A DNA stretch of 64,000 nt, from NCBI GenBank assembly GCA_965662775.1, contig CBFIIW010000006.1, positions 62,001 to 126,000 on the forward strand. The letters run 5' to 3'. Source of the DNA: UBA7985 sp002690455. GTDB lineage: Bacteria > Pseudomonadota > Alphaproteobacteria > UBA7985. Numbering within the stretch: position 1 is the stretch's first letter; every line of letters begins with the position of its first letter. A model generated the notes under the pieces. The model did not search any database. It was not told the DNA's origin and saw only the letters and a program-made list of their open reading frames with translations. The position numbers and the translations under genes were made by a program. Below, piece by piece: positions 42,401 to 51,019 of the stretch.

Positions 42401-44846
42401 CGGCCCGCTTAATCCGGGGGAACGGGCCTATGCCCTGGGCTGGATCATCGACGACGGCGTGCTGCGCATGACCGGTTACGACGACCCGGACCCGCAGGGT
42501 CACTTCTTCGATCCCTTTGATCTGCCCGTCGCCTTGCGTGATACCTTTGCTGCGCTGATCAGCTCCTCCGGCCTCGAAGCCGCTGCGCTGGAGCAGGGCT
42601 ACGACGGCTCGATGTTCGCCATGCGCGCGATGGCCGCCGCGATGCCGGAGATGTCACTGGCCGTGGGCCTGACCACGCGGATCAAGGAAACCATGGCTTT
42701 AAGCTCAGGCGTGCAAACCTTCGGGACCGATGGCAGTGGGACGCTGTCCTTTGACCTGCCCGACTTCGCCGGGCGCGGGCGGCTGCTTATGTTGGCCTGG
42801 ACCGATCAGGGCCGGATAGGCGCTGGTTCACAGTCGCTGCTGATCCGCGACCCTGTGGTTGCCGATCTGTTCCTGCCTCGCTTCCTCGCCCCGGGGGATG
42901 AAGTCGACGTCCGCCTGTTGGTCAGTAACACCCGCGATGACGCCACCCGCGCCTTGCTGAGCCTGCGCCTGGACGACGGCCTGAGCCTGATCGCCGGGAC
43001 CGAGATGATGACCCTCGACCTTGAGGCGCATGCCCAGCAACCCATCCCGCTGCGTCTTGGAGCCACAGACGCCATCGGCGCAACCGGTATCACCATCGAG
43101 GTACAAGTGGGCGAGACCACTATTTCCCGCCGCTTCCCGATCGAAGTTCGCCCCGCAGCACCCCGTAAGCTGATCCGAACCAGTATCCTGCTCGGACCAG
43201 GGAACACAGCCACCATCAGTGCTGACAGCCTTGCTCGACTGGACAACGCCAGTCTGCTGCTGAGTGTCTCTGGACTGGGTTTGGACCCCATGCCACTGGC
43301 ACAGGCGCTCGCGGACTATCCATTCCGCTGCACGGAGCAGACGACCTCTCGCGCCATCGGCTTGCTGCTGGGCGGGGAACACGTTTTGGGTCGCGACGCA
43401 CTGGAACGGGGGCTGCGTGAAGCCCTGGTCACGCTCCAGAACCGGCAGGGTCTTAACGGCATTGTCAGCCTATGGCCGGGCAGCGGAAACAGCGACCTGT
43501 TCCTGCAGGCCTATGCCAGTGATTTCCTCCGCCTCGCTGCCGAGAAAGGCATTGAAGGCGCGGCCGCGCTACGCACCACCTTTGTCGCGCGACTGGCAGA
43601 GGAGATGGCGCGCGCAAAGGATCCGTACTACGGCGTCGAGTTGAGCCTGCGCACGCGCGCTTATGGGCTGGCCGTCTTGGCCCTCGCTGATAAGCCAGAT
43701 GTCGCCGCACAGCGCCTGCTGTTCGATGACCTGAATGCAACATCCGGGGAAGACTTCGCAAAGGTCGCCCTCGCCCTTGCCGCGCATGCCGTTGGCGATA
43801 CCGCTGACCGGGATGCCCTGCTCACCAGCCTTTCGGAACAGCCCGACCAGCCGATAGATGCGCGCAGTCAACCCATCGTCAACTATGGCGGTATCCTGCG
43901 CGACCAACTCGCGGCGCTGACGCTGCTGAAAGAAGGCGAACTGGGCGATCTGCCTCAGGGTGCCGCCTACCTGGCCGAAACCCTGCCCGGCGTGATGCGC
44001 GCGGTTCAGGATAATTATCTGAGTACGCAGGAGCAGGCTTGGGCCTTGCGCCTGGGACATAGTCTTTCGGGCACAGCTGACAGGAATGGTGTCGGGAAAG
44101 CGACGGTTGTGCTGGAAGGCAAAGGCCACCTGATCGCAGGCGACCTGCTGCCGCTACGACCCGAAGATTTAATCGGAGGGCTTAATCTCAACAATCCAAG
44201 CCCTGCTCAGGCTGGCAACGCGGAAGCAACAGACGCAGAGGCAGACACCGCAATCGGTCAGTCGGCACTGGTCACGATTTGGCAGTCAGGGACCGACAGC
44301 GCCATCGACGAGCCGCGCGCAGCCGGCATGGACATCCAGCGGACCATGTTCGATCTCAATAGCTTGCAACCAGTGACCAACCCGGCCCCGGGCCAGCGCG
44401 TGTTAGTAAGCCTGTTCGGCACGGTTTATCAGGCGCAATCTTTGGACTATGTCGCCGCCGACCTTCTGCCCGCAGGCTTTGAAGTCGAGCAGGTGGGCCT
44501 GCCTGATACTGTAATGCGAGAATGGAGCCAGCCCGGTGACTGCCCGGTCGATGAAAGCAACGTCGATGAAACGGTCGATGCTGGTGAACTGATCCCGACC
44601 ACTGAATGGATGCCGGGTGTGTGCATGATCGATGGCACGCTGGCTTTCCAAGCGACCACGGTCGACTTCGGCGAGTCACGGGCCGATCGGGTTCTCTACG
44701 GGTTTAACCTCGAAACCGGCAGCTTCGCCCTTTACTACGTAATGCGCCGGGCACAGGGCGGCGACGTGATCCACCCCGGCGCTTACGTTGAAGCCATGGT
44801 GCGACCGTCGATCCATGCCCGCAGTGCAGCGCGGCAACTGAACTGA
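39405..44846 (+). CDS. Bacterial alpha-2-macroglobulin family protein (YfhM-like)
   Basis: An 1813-aa periplasmic protease trap. A signal peptide (LLLVFVLLLSLPGAAHA|QS) is followed by an A2M N-terminal region, MG domains, the A2M core with the RDP/VADLFLPRFLAPGDEV segment, and the thioester site PFRCTEQTTSR (bases about 43320-43352; C-x-E-Q intact). A toroid helical thioester domain and a receptor-binding-like C-terminal region follow. The family traps proteases that breach the outer membrane and works with PBP1c, whose gene lies 26 bp downstream. Unlike the Escherichia coli form, no lipobox cysteine follows the signal, so it is probably soluble. The start GTG 39405 is chosen because it opens at the signal peptide; the frame is open to ATG 39213. 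Confidence 0.92.
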   Translation: MLRVLLLVFVLLLSLPGAAHAQSLRKNDSLEEMREAAVERFSFAELVQAGDKLAENSYWLLINDPISTEDWDLLEQGYRILLALTRDDSHDGRAALLAAGIALNAVRPKHSLALATEALDLLQSQRHRDLAMEIIRRAGMRPSKEISYEMEGDLRAIMEEVALFGPTQSWATQQGDFAQLCLTFSRPLQASHRVDYRDLITVTPALPVERYVVRRDRRELCVVGAAFDQLYELTLTTGLKSAANDRLRETMQITLQTPARTPELALPGQGYMLPASGLQLVPLETVNHSQIEVGLYHLDERNINQVLRNGLLVQSTGQIEPRRIDDYDGGGDAFRRNVLPVFEGRLRVERLEHERRRDGIALAQMLGAPVERGLYMLRVRPADNTGAASGEDIKWLMISDLGLTAVKTPAGLHVTAVDTRTGTPVAENVRVDMITTGNRVLTPAIPAYNEADGHAAANAVRGTTTFFSTPQLRGRDGNRPLYLYASHPELGDAFLALDRTPIEIDTPGGLGPLNSGPLDLWLKADRGAYREGETARVAGLLQARATNDEQPLVVPDSLLATLRNPFGEVSDNFEIDLSAGQGFEVEVPLPLGARQGRWTLEVALDQDLPPLRSLILPVSEFVPPSVEITLVDPQPLRLDGSDRIEVQVDYLFGAPAQDLSVNLVASLIPQRMIGDFFVGLEQEEFVFAAPFDLVADTDEQGLVSFEIPVFNLPDQTGMAQVSLRAVVTDAAGRQERTSAQVDLADDRILLGLRPAFDLDQPVEEGANLRIDLTALTADGRSAEARTTWTLYQELYDYRWYFDGGRWNYESSYVDVPVASGTRDLTGEPTPLDLRVDWGAYRLEVADSVEGAATSLRFNAGWRALPQVDRAPGRLGLAFEGQPPRPGDSLSFSLDSPHAGTGQLYLVGSDTQVVELGAIAAGSNTLQLTVPTDWPDQEGFWLLPVVYSQGAVGIDALPARAVGAAFLSLDHSTQQLTLGVSLRDGAVALPRQPLDIDLDLGPLNPGERAYALGWIIDDGVLRMTGYDDPDPQGHFFDPFDLPVALRDTFAALISSSGLEAAALEQGYDGSMFAMRAMAAAMPEMSLAVGLTTRIKETMALSSGVQTFGTDGSGTLSFDLPDFAGRGRLLMLAWTDQGRIGAGSQSLLIRDPVVADLFLPRFLAPGDEVDVRLLVSNTRDDATRALLSLRLDDGLSLIAGTEMMTLDLEAHAQQPIPLRLGATDAIGATGITIEVQVGETTISRRFPIEVRPAAPRKLIRTSILLGPGNTATISADSLARLDNASLLLSVSGLGLDPMPLAQALADYPFRCTEQTTSRAIGLLLGGEHVLGRDALERGLREALVTLQNRQGLNGIVSLWPGSGNSDLFLQAYASDFLRLAAEKGIEGAAALRTTFVARLAEEMARAKDPYYGVELSLRTRAYGLAVLALADKPDVAAQRLLFDDLNATSGEDFAKVALALAAHAVGDTADRDALLTSLSEQPDQPIDARSQPIVNYGGILRDQLAALTLLKEGELGDLPQGAAYLAETLPGVMRAVQDNYLSTQEQAWALRLGHSLSGTADRNGVGKATVVLEGKGHLIAGDLLPLRPEDLIGGLNLNNPSPAQAGNAEATDAEADTAIGQSALVTIWQSGTDSAIDEPRAAGMDIQRTMFDLNSLQPVTNPAPGQRVLVSLFGTVYQAQSLDYVAADLLPAGFEVEQVGLPDTVMREWSQPGDCPVDESNVDETVDAGELIPTTEWMPGVCMIDGTLAFQATTVDFGESRADRVLYGFNLETGSFALYYVMRRAQGGDVIHPGAYVEAMVRPSIHARSAARQLN

Positions 44847-44872
44847 TCAGCGCGCGATCCAAAAGCGGGTTG

Positions 44873-47005
44873 ATGGCAAGCCCGTCGCGCCGATCATCGG
44901 CGGCCTCATGGCGCCGAGGACAACGGGCACGGGTGTTCGCACGCGACTGGATTTCCGTGTTACTGGGTGGCGCGTTTCTGCTGGTGCTGGGGCTGGCAGA
45001 CCGTGCTCTGCCCCCGCCGCTGGACCGGGCGCGCGATCTCAGCCCGACTCTGCTGGATACCGACGGTCGCCTTTTGCGTGCCGGTCTCTCCCCGGAAGGC
45101 TATTGGCGGCTGCCAACCGACATCGATCAGGTGGACCCGCGCTACCTGACGGCGCTGCACGCCTTTGAAGACCAGCGCTTCTACCGCCACGGCGGGGTTG
45201 AATACCGCAGCCTCGCCCGCGCAGCTCTTACCTCCCTGCTCGCAGGCCGGATCGTCTCAGGCGGTTCAACCCTGAGCATGCAGACCGCTCGCCTGCTCGA
45301 ACCCCGTGATAAGAGCACCCTAGGCCAGAGGCTTCAGGCCAAAGTGCTGGACGTTTTGCGCGCTTGGCAGCTTGAACGGCGCCTGAACAAGCACGAAATA
45401 CTGGATCTCTACCTGCTCACGGCACCCTTCGGCGGCAATATCGAAGGCGTGGGCGCGGCGGCACGACTTTACTTCGGCAAGGCGCCGAGCGACCTGACCT
45501 GGGCTGAAAGCGCCCTGCTGGTCGCCCTGCCACAAAACCCGGCCGGACGCCGCCCCGACCGCTTCCCGGTGCAGGCCGAAGCTGCCCGCAATCGGGTGCT
45601 GGACGTGCTGGTGAGCCGCCAGATCCTGACCCCGACCCAGGCCGCCCATGCCAAGCGAGAGCCGGTGCCGACGCGACGGTTTTCCATGCCTTTCCATGCG
45701 CCGACACTGGCCGATCGGCTTTGGCAGCCGGGGGGGCGTTCTGCGGTCCACACCACGCTGCATACGGACAAGCAGGTCGCGCTAGAAGCCCTGCTTGCTG
45801 CTGCGCTCGACCGCTATACCAGCACCATCAATGCCGCCGTCCTGGTTGTCGAGGCGGACACCGGCGCCGTGCGGGCGCGGGTCGGTTCCTCTGGCTATTT
45901 CAAGGATCGGCAGGGCGCGCGCCTGGACTTGACCCAAGCGCTGCGTTCCCCTGGGTCAGCCCTTAAACCAGCGGTCTATGCATTGGCCTTCGACGCGGGG
46001 CTGGCACACCCTGGCACCTGGCTGCCAGACGACCGGCGCAATTTCGATGGCTATCAGCCTGAAAATTTCTCGCGCTCACGTCAGGGGCGGGTTCGTGCTT
46101 ACAAGGCGCTGAGTCAATCACTCAACCCGCCGGCAGTGGCCTTGCTGCAGGCGCTTGGCCCTGAGCGCGGGCTTGAGGCCCTCAACGGCATTGGCATCCG
46201 GCCCGCGAATCAGGGAGACCCGGGCAGTATCGGCCTATCGCTGGCGCTGGGCGGGATCAGCCTGAGCATGGAAGATCTGGTAACCCTGTTCACTGCTTTT
46301 GCAACAGACGGTGCGGTGCGACCCTTGTGTGAAACACCGGTTGCCTGCGCCAACACCACACCACTGAACTTTGTCAGCCCCCGCAGCGCGGAGCAAATAA
46401 CCGCCATCCTCAGCGAAAGTCTGCGCCCACCTTTGCACGACGAAGCCGCGCTTCCACGCATTGCCTTCAAAACTGGAACCTCCGCACGCCACCGTGACGC
46501 CTGGGCTATCGGCTATGACGGTCAGTACGTGATCGCAGTCTGGCTGGGACGCCCGGACAACCAGCCTACAGGCGGGCTTGTTGGTGTCAGTGATGCAGTA
46601 CCGATTCTGCTGCGCGCTTTCGATGCGCTGGACCAGAGCCGCCCGCTGCAACAGCCCGCCGGCCACCTGCGAATGCTCCTCACCGGCACGCCGAACGCGC
46701 TGAGTCATCTTGCCGGGCTCGCAGCCCATGATCCCGATCCCTTCAGCCTGTTATTTCCAACCGATCAGGCCGCCATCCCGCTGCCCGCTGGTCAGGCGTT
46801 GGCCCTCCGCCTCAGTGGAGGGCAACGACCATTCTATCTGTTTGTTGATGGCGCGCCGCGCGCCACGGGCATCAGCCGTCAGCTTGCATGGTCCCCCCCG
46901 GGACCGGGGTTCTATAGCCTGCGGGTGGTAGATGCTGCCGGAAAGTCAGCCAGTGTAGAGGTGGAAATTATGGACACCTTTGCCAATCTTGCCTCGCTTC
47001 GTTAA
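44873..47005 (+). CDS. pbpC: Penicillin-binding protein 1C (PbpC)
   Basis: A 710-aa bifunctional peptidoglycan synthase. One membrane anchor (ISVLLGGAFLLVLGLA, about residues 28-43) precedes a GT51 glycosyltransferase domain with HAFEDQRFYRHGGVE and GGSTLSMQTARLL. The transpeptidase domain has the active-site SxxK in RSPGSALKPAVYAL, SxN in SQSLNPPA and KTGTS in AFKTGTSARHRD. A C-terminal BiPBP_C beta domain ends the protein. It polymerises and cross-links peptidoglycan on the periplasmic side. It forms the well-known conserved pair with the A2M gene. Start is ATG 44873; a TTG one codon earlier is also open. Confidence 0.95.
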   Translation: MASPSRRSSAASWRRGQRARVFARDWISVLLGGAFLLVLGLADRALPPPLDRARDLSPTLLDTDGRLLRAGLSPEGYWRLPTDIDQVDPRYLTALHAFEDQRFYRHGGVEYRSLARAALTSLLAGRIVSGGSTLSMQTARLLEPRDKSTLGQRLQAKVLDVLRAWQLERRLNKHEILDLYLLTAPFGGNIEGVGAAARLYFGKAPSDLTWAESALLVALPQNPAGRRPDRFPVQAEAARNRVLDVLVSRQILTPTQAAHAKREPVPTRRFSMPFHAPTLADRLWQPGGRSAVHTTLHTDKQVALEALLAAALDRYTSTINAAVLVVEADTGAVRARVGSSGYFKDRQGARLDLTQALRSPGSALKPAVYALAFDAGLAHPGTWLPDDRRNFDGYQPENFSRSRQGRVRAYKALSQSLNPPAVALLQALGPERGLEALNGIGIRPANQGDPGSIGLSLALGGISLSMEDLVTLFTAFATDGAVRPLCETPVACANTTPLNFVSPRSAEQITAILSESLRPPLHDEAALPRIAFKTGTSARHRDAWAIGYDGQYVIAVWLGRPDNQPTGGLVGVSDAVPILLRAFDALDQSRPLQQPAGHLRMLLTGTPNALSHLAGLAAHDPDPFSLLFPTDQAAIPLPAGQALALRLSGGQRPFYLFVDGAPRATGISRQLAWSPPGPGFYSLRVVDAAGKSASVEVEIMDTFANLASLR

Positions 47006-47015
47006 GCAGTCAGCT

Positions 47016-47588
47016 ATGACCTTGCCCCCTGCCCTTGTGCTGCAGACCCCGCGCCTGCGCTTGCGGGCGCTGCGGACCACCGACCTCGATACGGTCCTCG
47101 CGCTGCGCACCAACCCCACCGCCATGGAGCGCATGCTCGAGGGCGTGCAGGACCGTGCCGGCGCGCTGGAAACCCTGCGCACGTTCGAAGGGCTTTGGGA
47201 AGCGCAGGGGGTGGGAATGTTCGGCCTGTATGAGCGCAGCAGTAACGCCTTCATCGGTGAGGCTGGCCTCATGCTTCGCCCGGATGGTCTGGGGATGGCA
47301 GTGCGTTACAGTCTGCTGCCCGCTGCCCGTGGTCGAGGCTTCGCACGCGAGGCAATGACAGAAATTGTCGGATTTGCGCTTAGTGAACATGGGCTCGACC
47401 ATTTGGTGGCGGTGCTCAGTGATGACAACAAGGCCAGTCAGGGGCTTGTCGAGGATCTGGGCTTTAACCTCGAACAAAGTTTTTACCGCGGGCGGCAGAA
47501 AATGCTGGTCTACGGGCTGTCAGGCGCATTCTGGCAGGCGCGGCAGCGGCTGGCTGACTTTCTGGTACAGGCGAAGGCCGGGCTCTAG
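47016..47588 (+). CDS. GNAT-family N-acetyltransferase (RimJ/RimL-like)
   Basis: A 190-aa acetyltransferase. The N-terminal strand-turn LVLQTPRLRLRALRTTDLDTVLALRTN is typical of the RimJ/RimL/Spt10 group. The acetyl-CoA-binding motif A is YSLLPAARGRGFAREAMTEIVGFAL (R-G-x-G-x-A variant), and VLSDDNKASQGLVEDLGF forms motif B. It transfers an acetyl group to an amine; the acceptor is unknown. ATG 47016 is used, as the TTG at 46980 lies inside the pbpC end. It is 10 bp downstream of pbpC and probably co-transcribed. Confidence 0.88.
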   Translation: MTLPPALVLQTPRLRLRALRTTDLDTVLALRTNPTAMERMLEGVQDRAGALETLRTFEGLWEAQGVGMFGLYERSSNAFIGEAGLMLRPDGLGMAVRYSLLPAARGRGFAREAMTEIVGFALSEHGLDHLVAVLSDDNKASQGLVEDLGFNLEQSFYRGRQKMLVYGLSGAFWQARQRLADFLVQAKAGL

Positions 47589-47600
47589 CGCGAGGACGTT

Positions 47601-48524
47601 TCAGGCCTCGCTACCGACCCCGACCATGGCAAGAAAGGCGCGGATGCCCCGCTCCTCGGCCTGACGCAACGCATCTCGCAAATCCTCTTCGCTGCCGGAT
47701 AAAGGCACCGGCACCTCGATTTTCAGGCTCTCGCTGCCATCGGGCTTGAGAACGTCGATAATTGTGCTGATCTGCTGACGATTGAGCCGCGCCCAGACCG
47801 CTGCCGGGCTGTGACAGCCAAAGTTCAGCTCGCGGGCGAAGAACCGTTCAACCACCGCCAGCCGCCGATCAATGGCACTGGAAAGCGGTGTATCTTCCAG
47901 GGGCAGACTCTCGTCGGCGCGGCACTCAATGGCCAGCTGCCCCTGCCCTGTCGCGGGGGTAAAATCCATCGGGTCGAGGTCAAAATCCCGGTTGGGATCG
48001 TGCAGGCCTGCGCGCTTGAGCCCAGCCTTGGCCAACACAATAGCGTCAAAATCCCCCGCGCGCAGGCGCGAAAGCCGGGTGGTGATGTTGCCTCGAATCG
48101 GCTGAACATCGAGGTCTGGCCGGCGGCGGCGCAGTTGTGCAACGCGGCGGAGGCTGCCGGTACCGACCCTAGCGCCCTGCGGCAAGTCATGCAGAGGCCC
48201 GCCAACGAGGACGTCGCACACCTCTTCCCGCTGGGGAAAATACTGGCGCAAGCCGAGGGTCGGCCGGCTGGCCATGTCCTTGAATGAATGAACTGCAGCA
48301 TTGACTTTGTGGTCGAGAATAGCCGCTTGCAGCGCGGCAACGAAGACCCCGACCCCGCCGAAGCTTGCGAGGCTGGAGGTTTGATCCCGGTCGCCGTCTG
48401 TCTCAATAATTACCCGGTCGAAATCCTGCCCTGGAATTGCGCGACGCATCTCGCCCAGAACCCAATCGGTCTGCGCAAGTGCAAGTACCGAACCGCGCGT
48501 GCCGATTTGAAGCGATGCATTCAT
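47601..48524 (-). CDS. hemC: Hydroxymethylbilane synthase (porphobilinogen deaminase), divergent
   Basis: A 307-aa HemC-family protein of tetrapyrrole synthesis. Conserved: IGTRGSVLALAQ at the N-terminus, AVHSFKDM with the catalytic Asp, GTGSLRRVAQL and IRGNITTRLSRL with substrate-binding arginines, GQGQLAIECR, and the dipyrromethane-carrying Cys in ELNFGCHSPAA. Deviations include GGVGVFVAAL where most enzymes have GGKGLFVKEL, and CDVLVG where DPRDxLV is usual. It should assemble four porphobilinogens into hydroxymethylbilane in the cytoplasm, but the loss of the conserved lysine makes it an unusual member; a second hemC elsewhere is possible. It is convergent with the GNAT gene and divergent from the FAH gene. 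Confidence 0.85.
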   Translation of the reverse strand: MNASLQIGTRGSVLALAQTDWVLGEMRRAIPGQDFDRVIIETDGDRDQTSSLASFGGVGVFVAALQAAILDHKVNAAVHSFKDMASRPTLGLRQYFPQREEVCDVLVGGPLHDLPQGARVGTGSLRRVAQLRRRRPDLDVQPIRGNITTRLSRLRAGDFDAIVLAKAGLKRAGLHDPNRDFDLDPMDFTPATGQGQLAIECRADESLPLEDTPLSSAIDRRLAVVERFFARELNFGCHSPAAVWARLNRQQISTIIDVLKPDGSESLKIEVPVPLSGSEEDLRDALRQAEERGIRAFLAMVGVGSEA

Positions 48525-48693
48525 GGGCTAAGCCGCCATTGTAATTAAATATTCCCGAACAATTTTATGCTTATTGAACGTTGAGGCAGACCGCAAGACC
48601 CGCTGCACCACAGGGTGACAGGAGGGGGTTGCCCGTTGGCATGCTTCAGGGCCATCTTGTCGGCCAGAAAATGAACAACGAAAGACGACTGCC

Positions 48694-49545
48694 ATGAAAT
48701 TGTTGCGCTATGGCGAACCCGGGGCGGAACGGCCGGGTCTGATGGACCATGACGGACACGTTCGCGACTTAAGTAGCGTGGTGGACGATATCTCGGGTGA
48801 GGCACTGTCCCCGGCCGGACTGGCACGGCTTGCGGCGATTGACCCGGCCACCCTACCGCGCGCCAGCGATTCCACTCGTTTGGGGCCGCCGATCCCACGC
48901 CCCGGCAAATTTATCGGCATCGGCCTGAACTACGCCGACCACGCCGAAGAAGCGGGCATGCCGATCCCGGAACTGCCGATTGTCTTTTATAAGGCGTCAT
49001 CGTGCCTGTCGGGCCCGAACGACGACATTCTGGTGCCGCGCGGTTCTGACAAACTAGACTATGAGGTCGAGTTCGGCTTCGTCATCGGTACGGGTGGGCG
49101 CTACATCACGCGGGAAGCGGCCATGGACCACGTGGCTGGCTTCACGCTGGTCAACGACGTATCTGAACGGACGTTTCAAATCGACCGTGGCGGACTGTGG
49201 AGCAAAGGTAAGTCCTTCGACACCTTCGGCCCGGTCGGTCCGTTTCTGGTCACCAGAGATGAGATTACCGATGTCGCCAACCACCCGTTGAAGGCCAGCG
49301 TCAATGGCGAAATCAGGCAGGACGGCACCACGGCAACCATGATTTTCGACATCCCGGCCATCATTGAGCACCTATCGCAGTACCAGACACTTGAGCCTGG
49401 GGATCTGGTCTGTACCGGCACGCCGCCGGGGGTTGGAATGGGCTTTAAGCCGCCGCGTTTCCTCAACGCCGGGGACCGAGTTGAACTTTCCAGCCCCGTG
49501 CTGGGTAAACAGTCAATGCGGGTGGTTGCTGACCCGCTTGCCTGA
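48694..49545 (+). CDS. Fumarylacetoacetate hydrolase family protein
   Basis: A 283-aa FAH-fold enzyme. The core reads KFIGIGLNYADHAEEAGMP, the metal site is LDYEVEFGFVIGTGGRYI, then KSFDTFGPVGPFLVTRDEI and the C-terminal GDLVCTGTPPGVGMGFKPPRFL. This pattern is common to 2,4-diketo-3-deoxy-sugar acid hydrolases, ureidoglycolate lyase-like proteins and acylpyruvases, so the substrate is not settled. It differs from the hpa-operon HpaG-like protein. It stands alone between hemC (divergent) and the radical SAM gene (convergent). Spacing to hemC is 169 bp. Confidence 0.88.
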   Translation: MKLLRYGEPGAERPGLMDHDGHVRDLSSVVDDISGEALSPAGLARLAAIDPATLPRASDSTRLGPPIPRPGKFIGIGLNYADHAEEAGMPIPELPIVFYKASSCLSGPNDDILVPRGSDKLDYEVEFGFVIGTGGRYITREAAMDHVAGFTLVNDVSERTFQIDRGGLWSKGKSFDTFGPVGPFLVTRDEITDVANHPLKASVNGEIRQDGTTATMIFDIPAIIEHLSQYQTLEPGDLVCTGTPPGVGMGFKPPRFLNAGDRVELSSPVLGKQSMRVVADPLA

Positions 49546-49604
49546 GGTATAGCCCTAACGCCTTCGGCCGACCCGGTTGCCTGCGCTCCTCCATAAAACG
49601 GCTC

Positions 49605-50882
49605 TCACAACAGGGAGAGTTGATCGCCTGGTCGCTCGGGTCGAACGAAGCGGTCGGTGCGCAGCGGCGGCAGGTGCGCGGGTAGCGCCAAGCGCTTGCA
49701 GGCGACTTCGAACCGGCGGCGCAGGATATGGGCCAGTGGTCCCTGCCCGCGCATTCGGTCGCCAAAGCTGGCGTCATAGACCTTACCCCCGTGCATCGAT
49801 ACGACCTGCTTCATCACCCGTTCGGCACGGTCAGGAAAGTTCGATCGCAGCCAGTCACCAAAAACTTCCCGCACCTCAAGGGGCAGCCTCAGCGGGATCA
49901 TCGATGCTGCCCGCGCACCGGCTTCCCGGCACCGGTCGAGGATTACCTCCAACTCGCTATCATTCAGACCGGGGATCATAGGCGAAGCCATCACCCGGAC
50001 CGGAATGCCAGCCTCAGACAGACGGGCGATAGCCTCCAGCCGCCGTGCCGGTGAGGAACAGCGCGGCTCCATCAATCTTGAGAGCGTGCTGTCCAGTGTG
50101 GTTACAGAAATACCGACCTGCACAAGCCCTCGTTCCGCCATGCTACGCAGGCGGTCGAGGTCCCGCAGGATGCCGGCTGATTTGGTCACAATGGTGGTGG
50201 GATGGTTACAGGAATCGAGCACGTCGATCACGGCTGCCGTCAGCTTCAACTCGCGCTCGATCGGCTGATAGGGGTCCGTGTTGGTGCCCAGTGCGATTGG
50301 TGCCACGCGATAGTTCGACTTACGCAGCGCGTCTTCCAGCAGCCGGGCCACGTCATATTTAGCAAACAGGCGGGTTTCAAAATCCAGCCCCGCAGACAAT
50401 CCCATGAATGCATGGCTTGGTCGGGCGAAACAGTAGGTGCATCCGTGCTCGCAGCCCCGATAAGGATTTACCGAGCGGTCAAACCCCAGATCAGGTGACT
50501 GATTGAAGGTTAGGACCGACTTGGCGCGATCTTCGGACACCGTCGTGGTGCGATTGACCAAATCTTCGAACCTGACCTGCCCACTTGACCAGCCATCGTC
50601 GAATGCGACGTGCTCATGCACCTCAAACCTGCCCGCAGACCCCTCATTGCTGCCCCGGCCCTTTCGATAAGCTCGGGCCTTAGCGACCTCAGCCTGTGCC
50701 CGGTCCAACCGATGCCGATAGCGCCCTGCCGTCGAGGGTGCGACAGCGGCGCAAGTCGGCGTCGCCGCCGGTCCCCCGCTCCTTCGATTACGGAGCGCTC
50801 GGGCGGCAGCCTTTCCGTTAGCAGAGCCAGAACCGGCCGCAGAGGTCTGTTTCGGCGGCGATGGAGAAGCTTGATCTGTCAT
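49605..50882 (-). CDS. PA0069-family radical SAM protein
   Basis: A 425-aa radical SAM enzyme related to the spore photoproduct lyase-like group. The [4Fe-4S]-binding motif is CEHGCTYCFARP (C-x3-C-x2-C) in NPYRGCEHGCTYC, preceded by KSVLTFNQSPDLGFDRSVN. Downstream come LGTNTDPYQPIERELKLT, IVTKSAGILRDLD and ISVTTLDSTLSRLMEPR, typical of the PA0069 family. The N-terminal 80 residues are basic and low in complexity. Reaction unknown; DNA-repair-like chemistry is only suggested by the superfamily. ATG 50882 is used, although the frame runs to 50948. Single gene. Confidence 0.9.
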   Translation of the reverse strand: MTDQASPSPPKQTSAAGSGSANGKAAARALRNRRSGGPAATPTCAAVAPSTAGRYRHRLDRAQAEVAKARAYRKGRGSNEGSAGRFEVHEHVAFDDGWSSGQVRFEDLVNRTTTVSEDRAKSVLTFNQSPDLGFDRSVNPYRGCEHGCTYCFARPSHAFMGLSAGLDFETRLFAKYDVARLLEDALRKSNYRVAPIALGTNTDPYQPIERELKLTAAVIDVLDSCNHPTTIVTKSAGILRDLDRLRSMAERGLVQVGISVTTLDSTLSRLMEPRCSSPARRLEAIARLSEAGIPVRVMASPMIPGLNDSELEVILDRCREAGARAASMIPLRLPLEVREVFGDWLRSNFPDRAERVMKQVVSMHGGKVYDASFGDRMRGQGPLAHILRRRFEVACKRLALPAHLPPLRTDRFVRPERPGDQLSLL

Positions 50883-51019
50883 GGTAATTCCGCACGTGAT
50901 CTTGTTTTGTTCTTGCCGATTTATGACAAGAACAAAAGTGAACATCAAGCGGAAACCGCATTTTTATCAGTGTCTTGATACCATCACCGGCATCTCTGCC
51001 CCTTTGAGTGACCAGGTGA

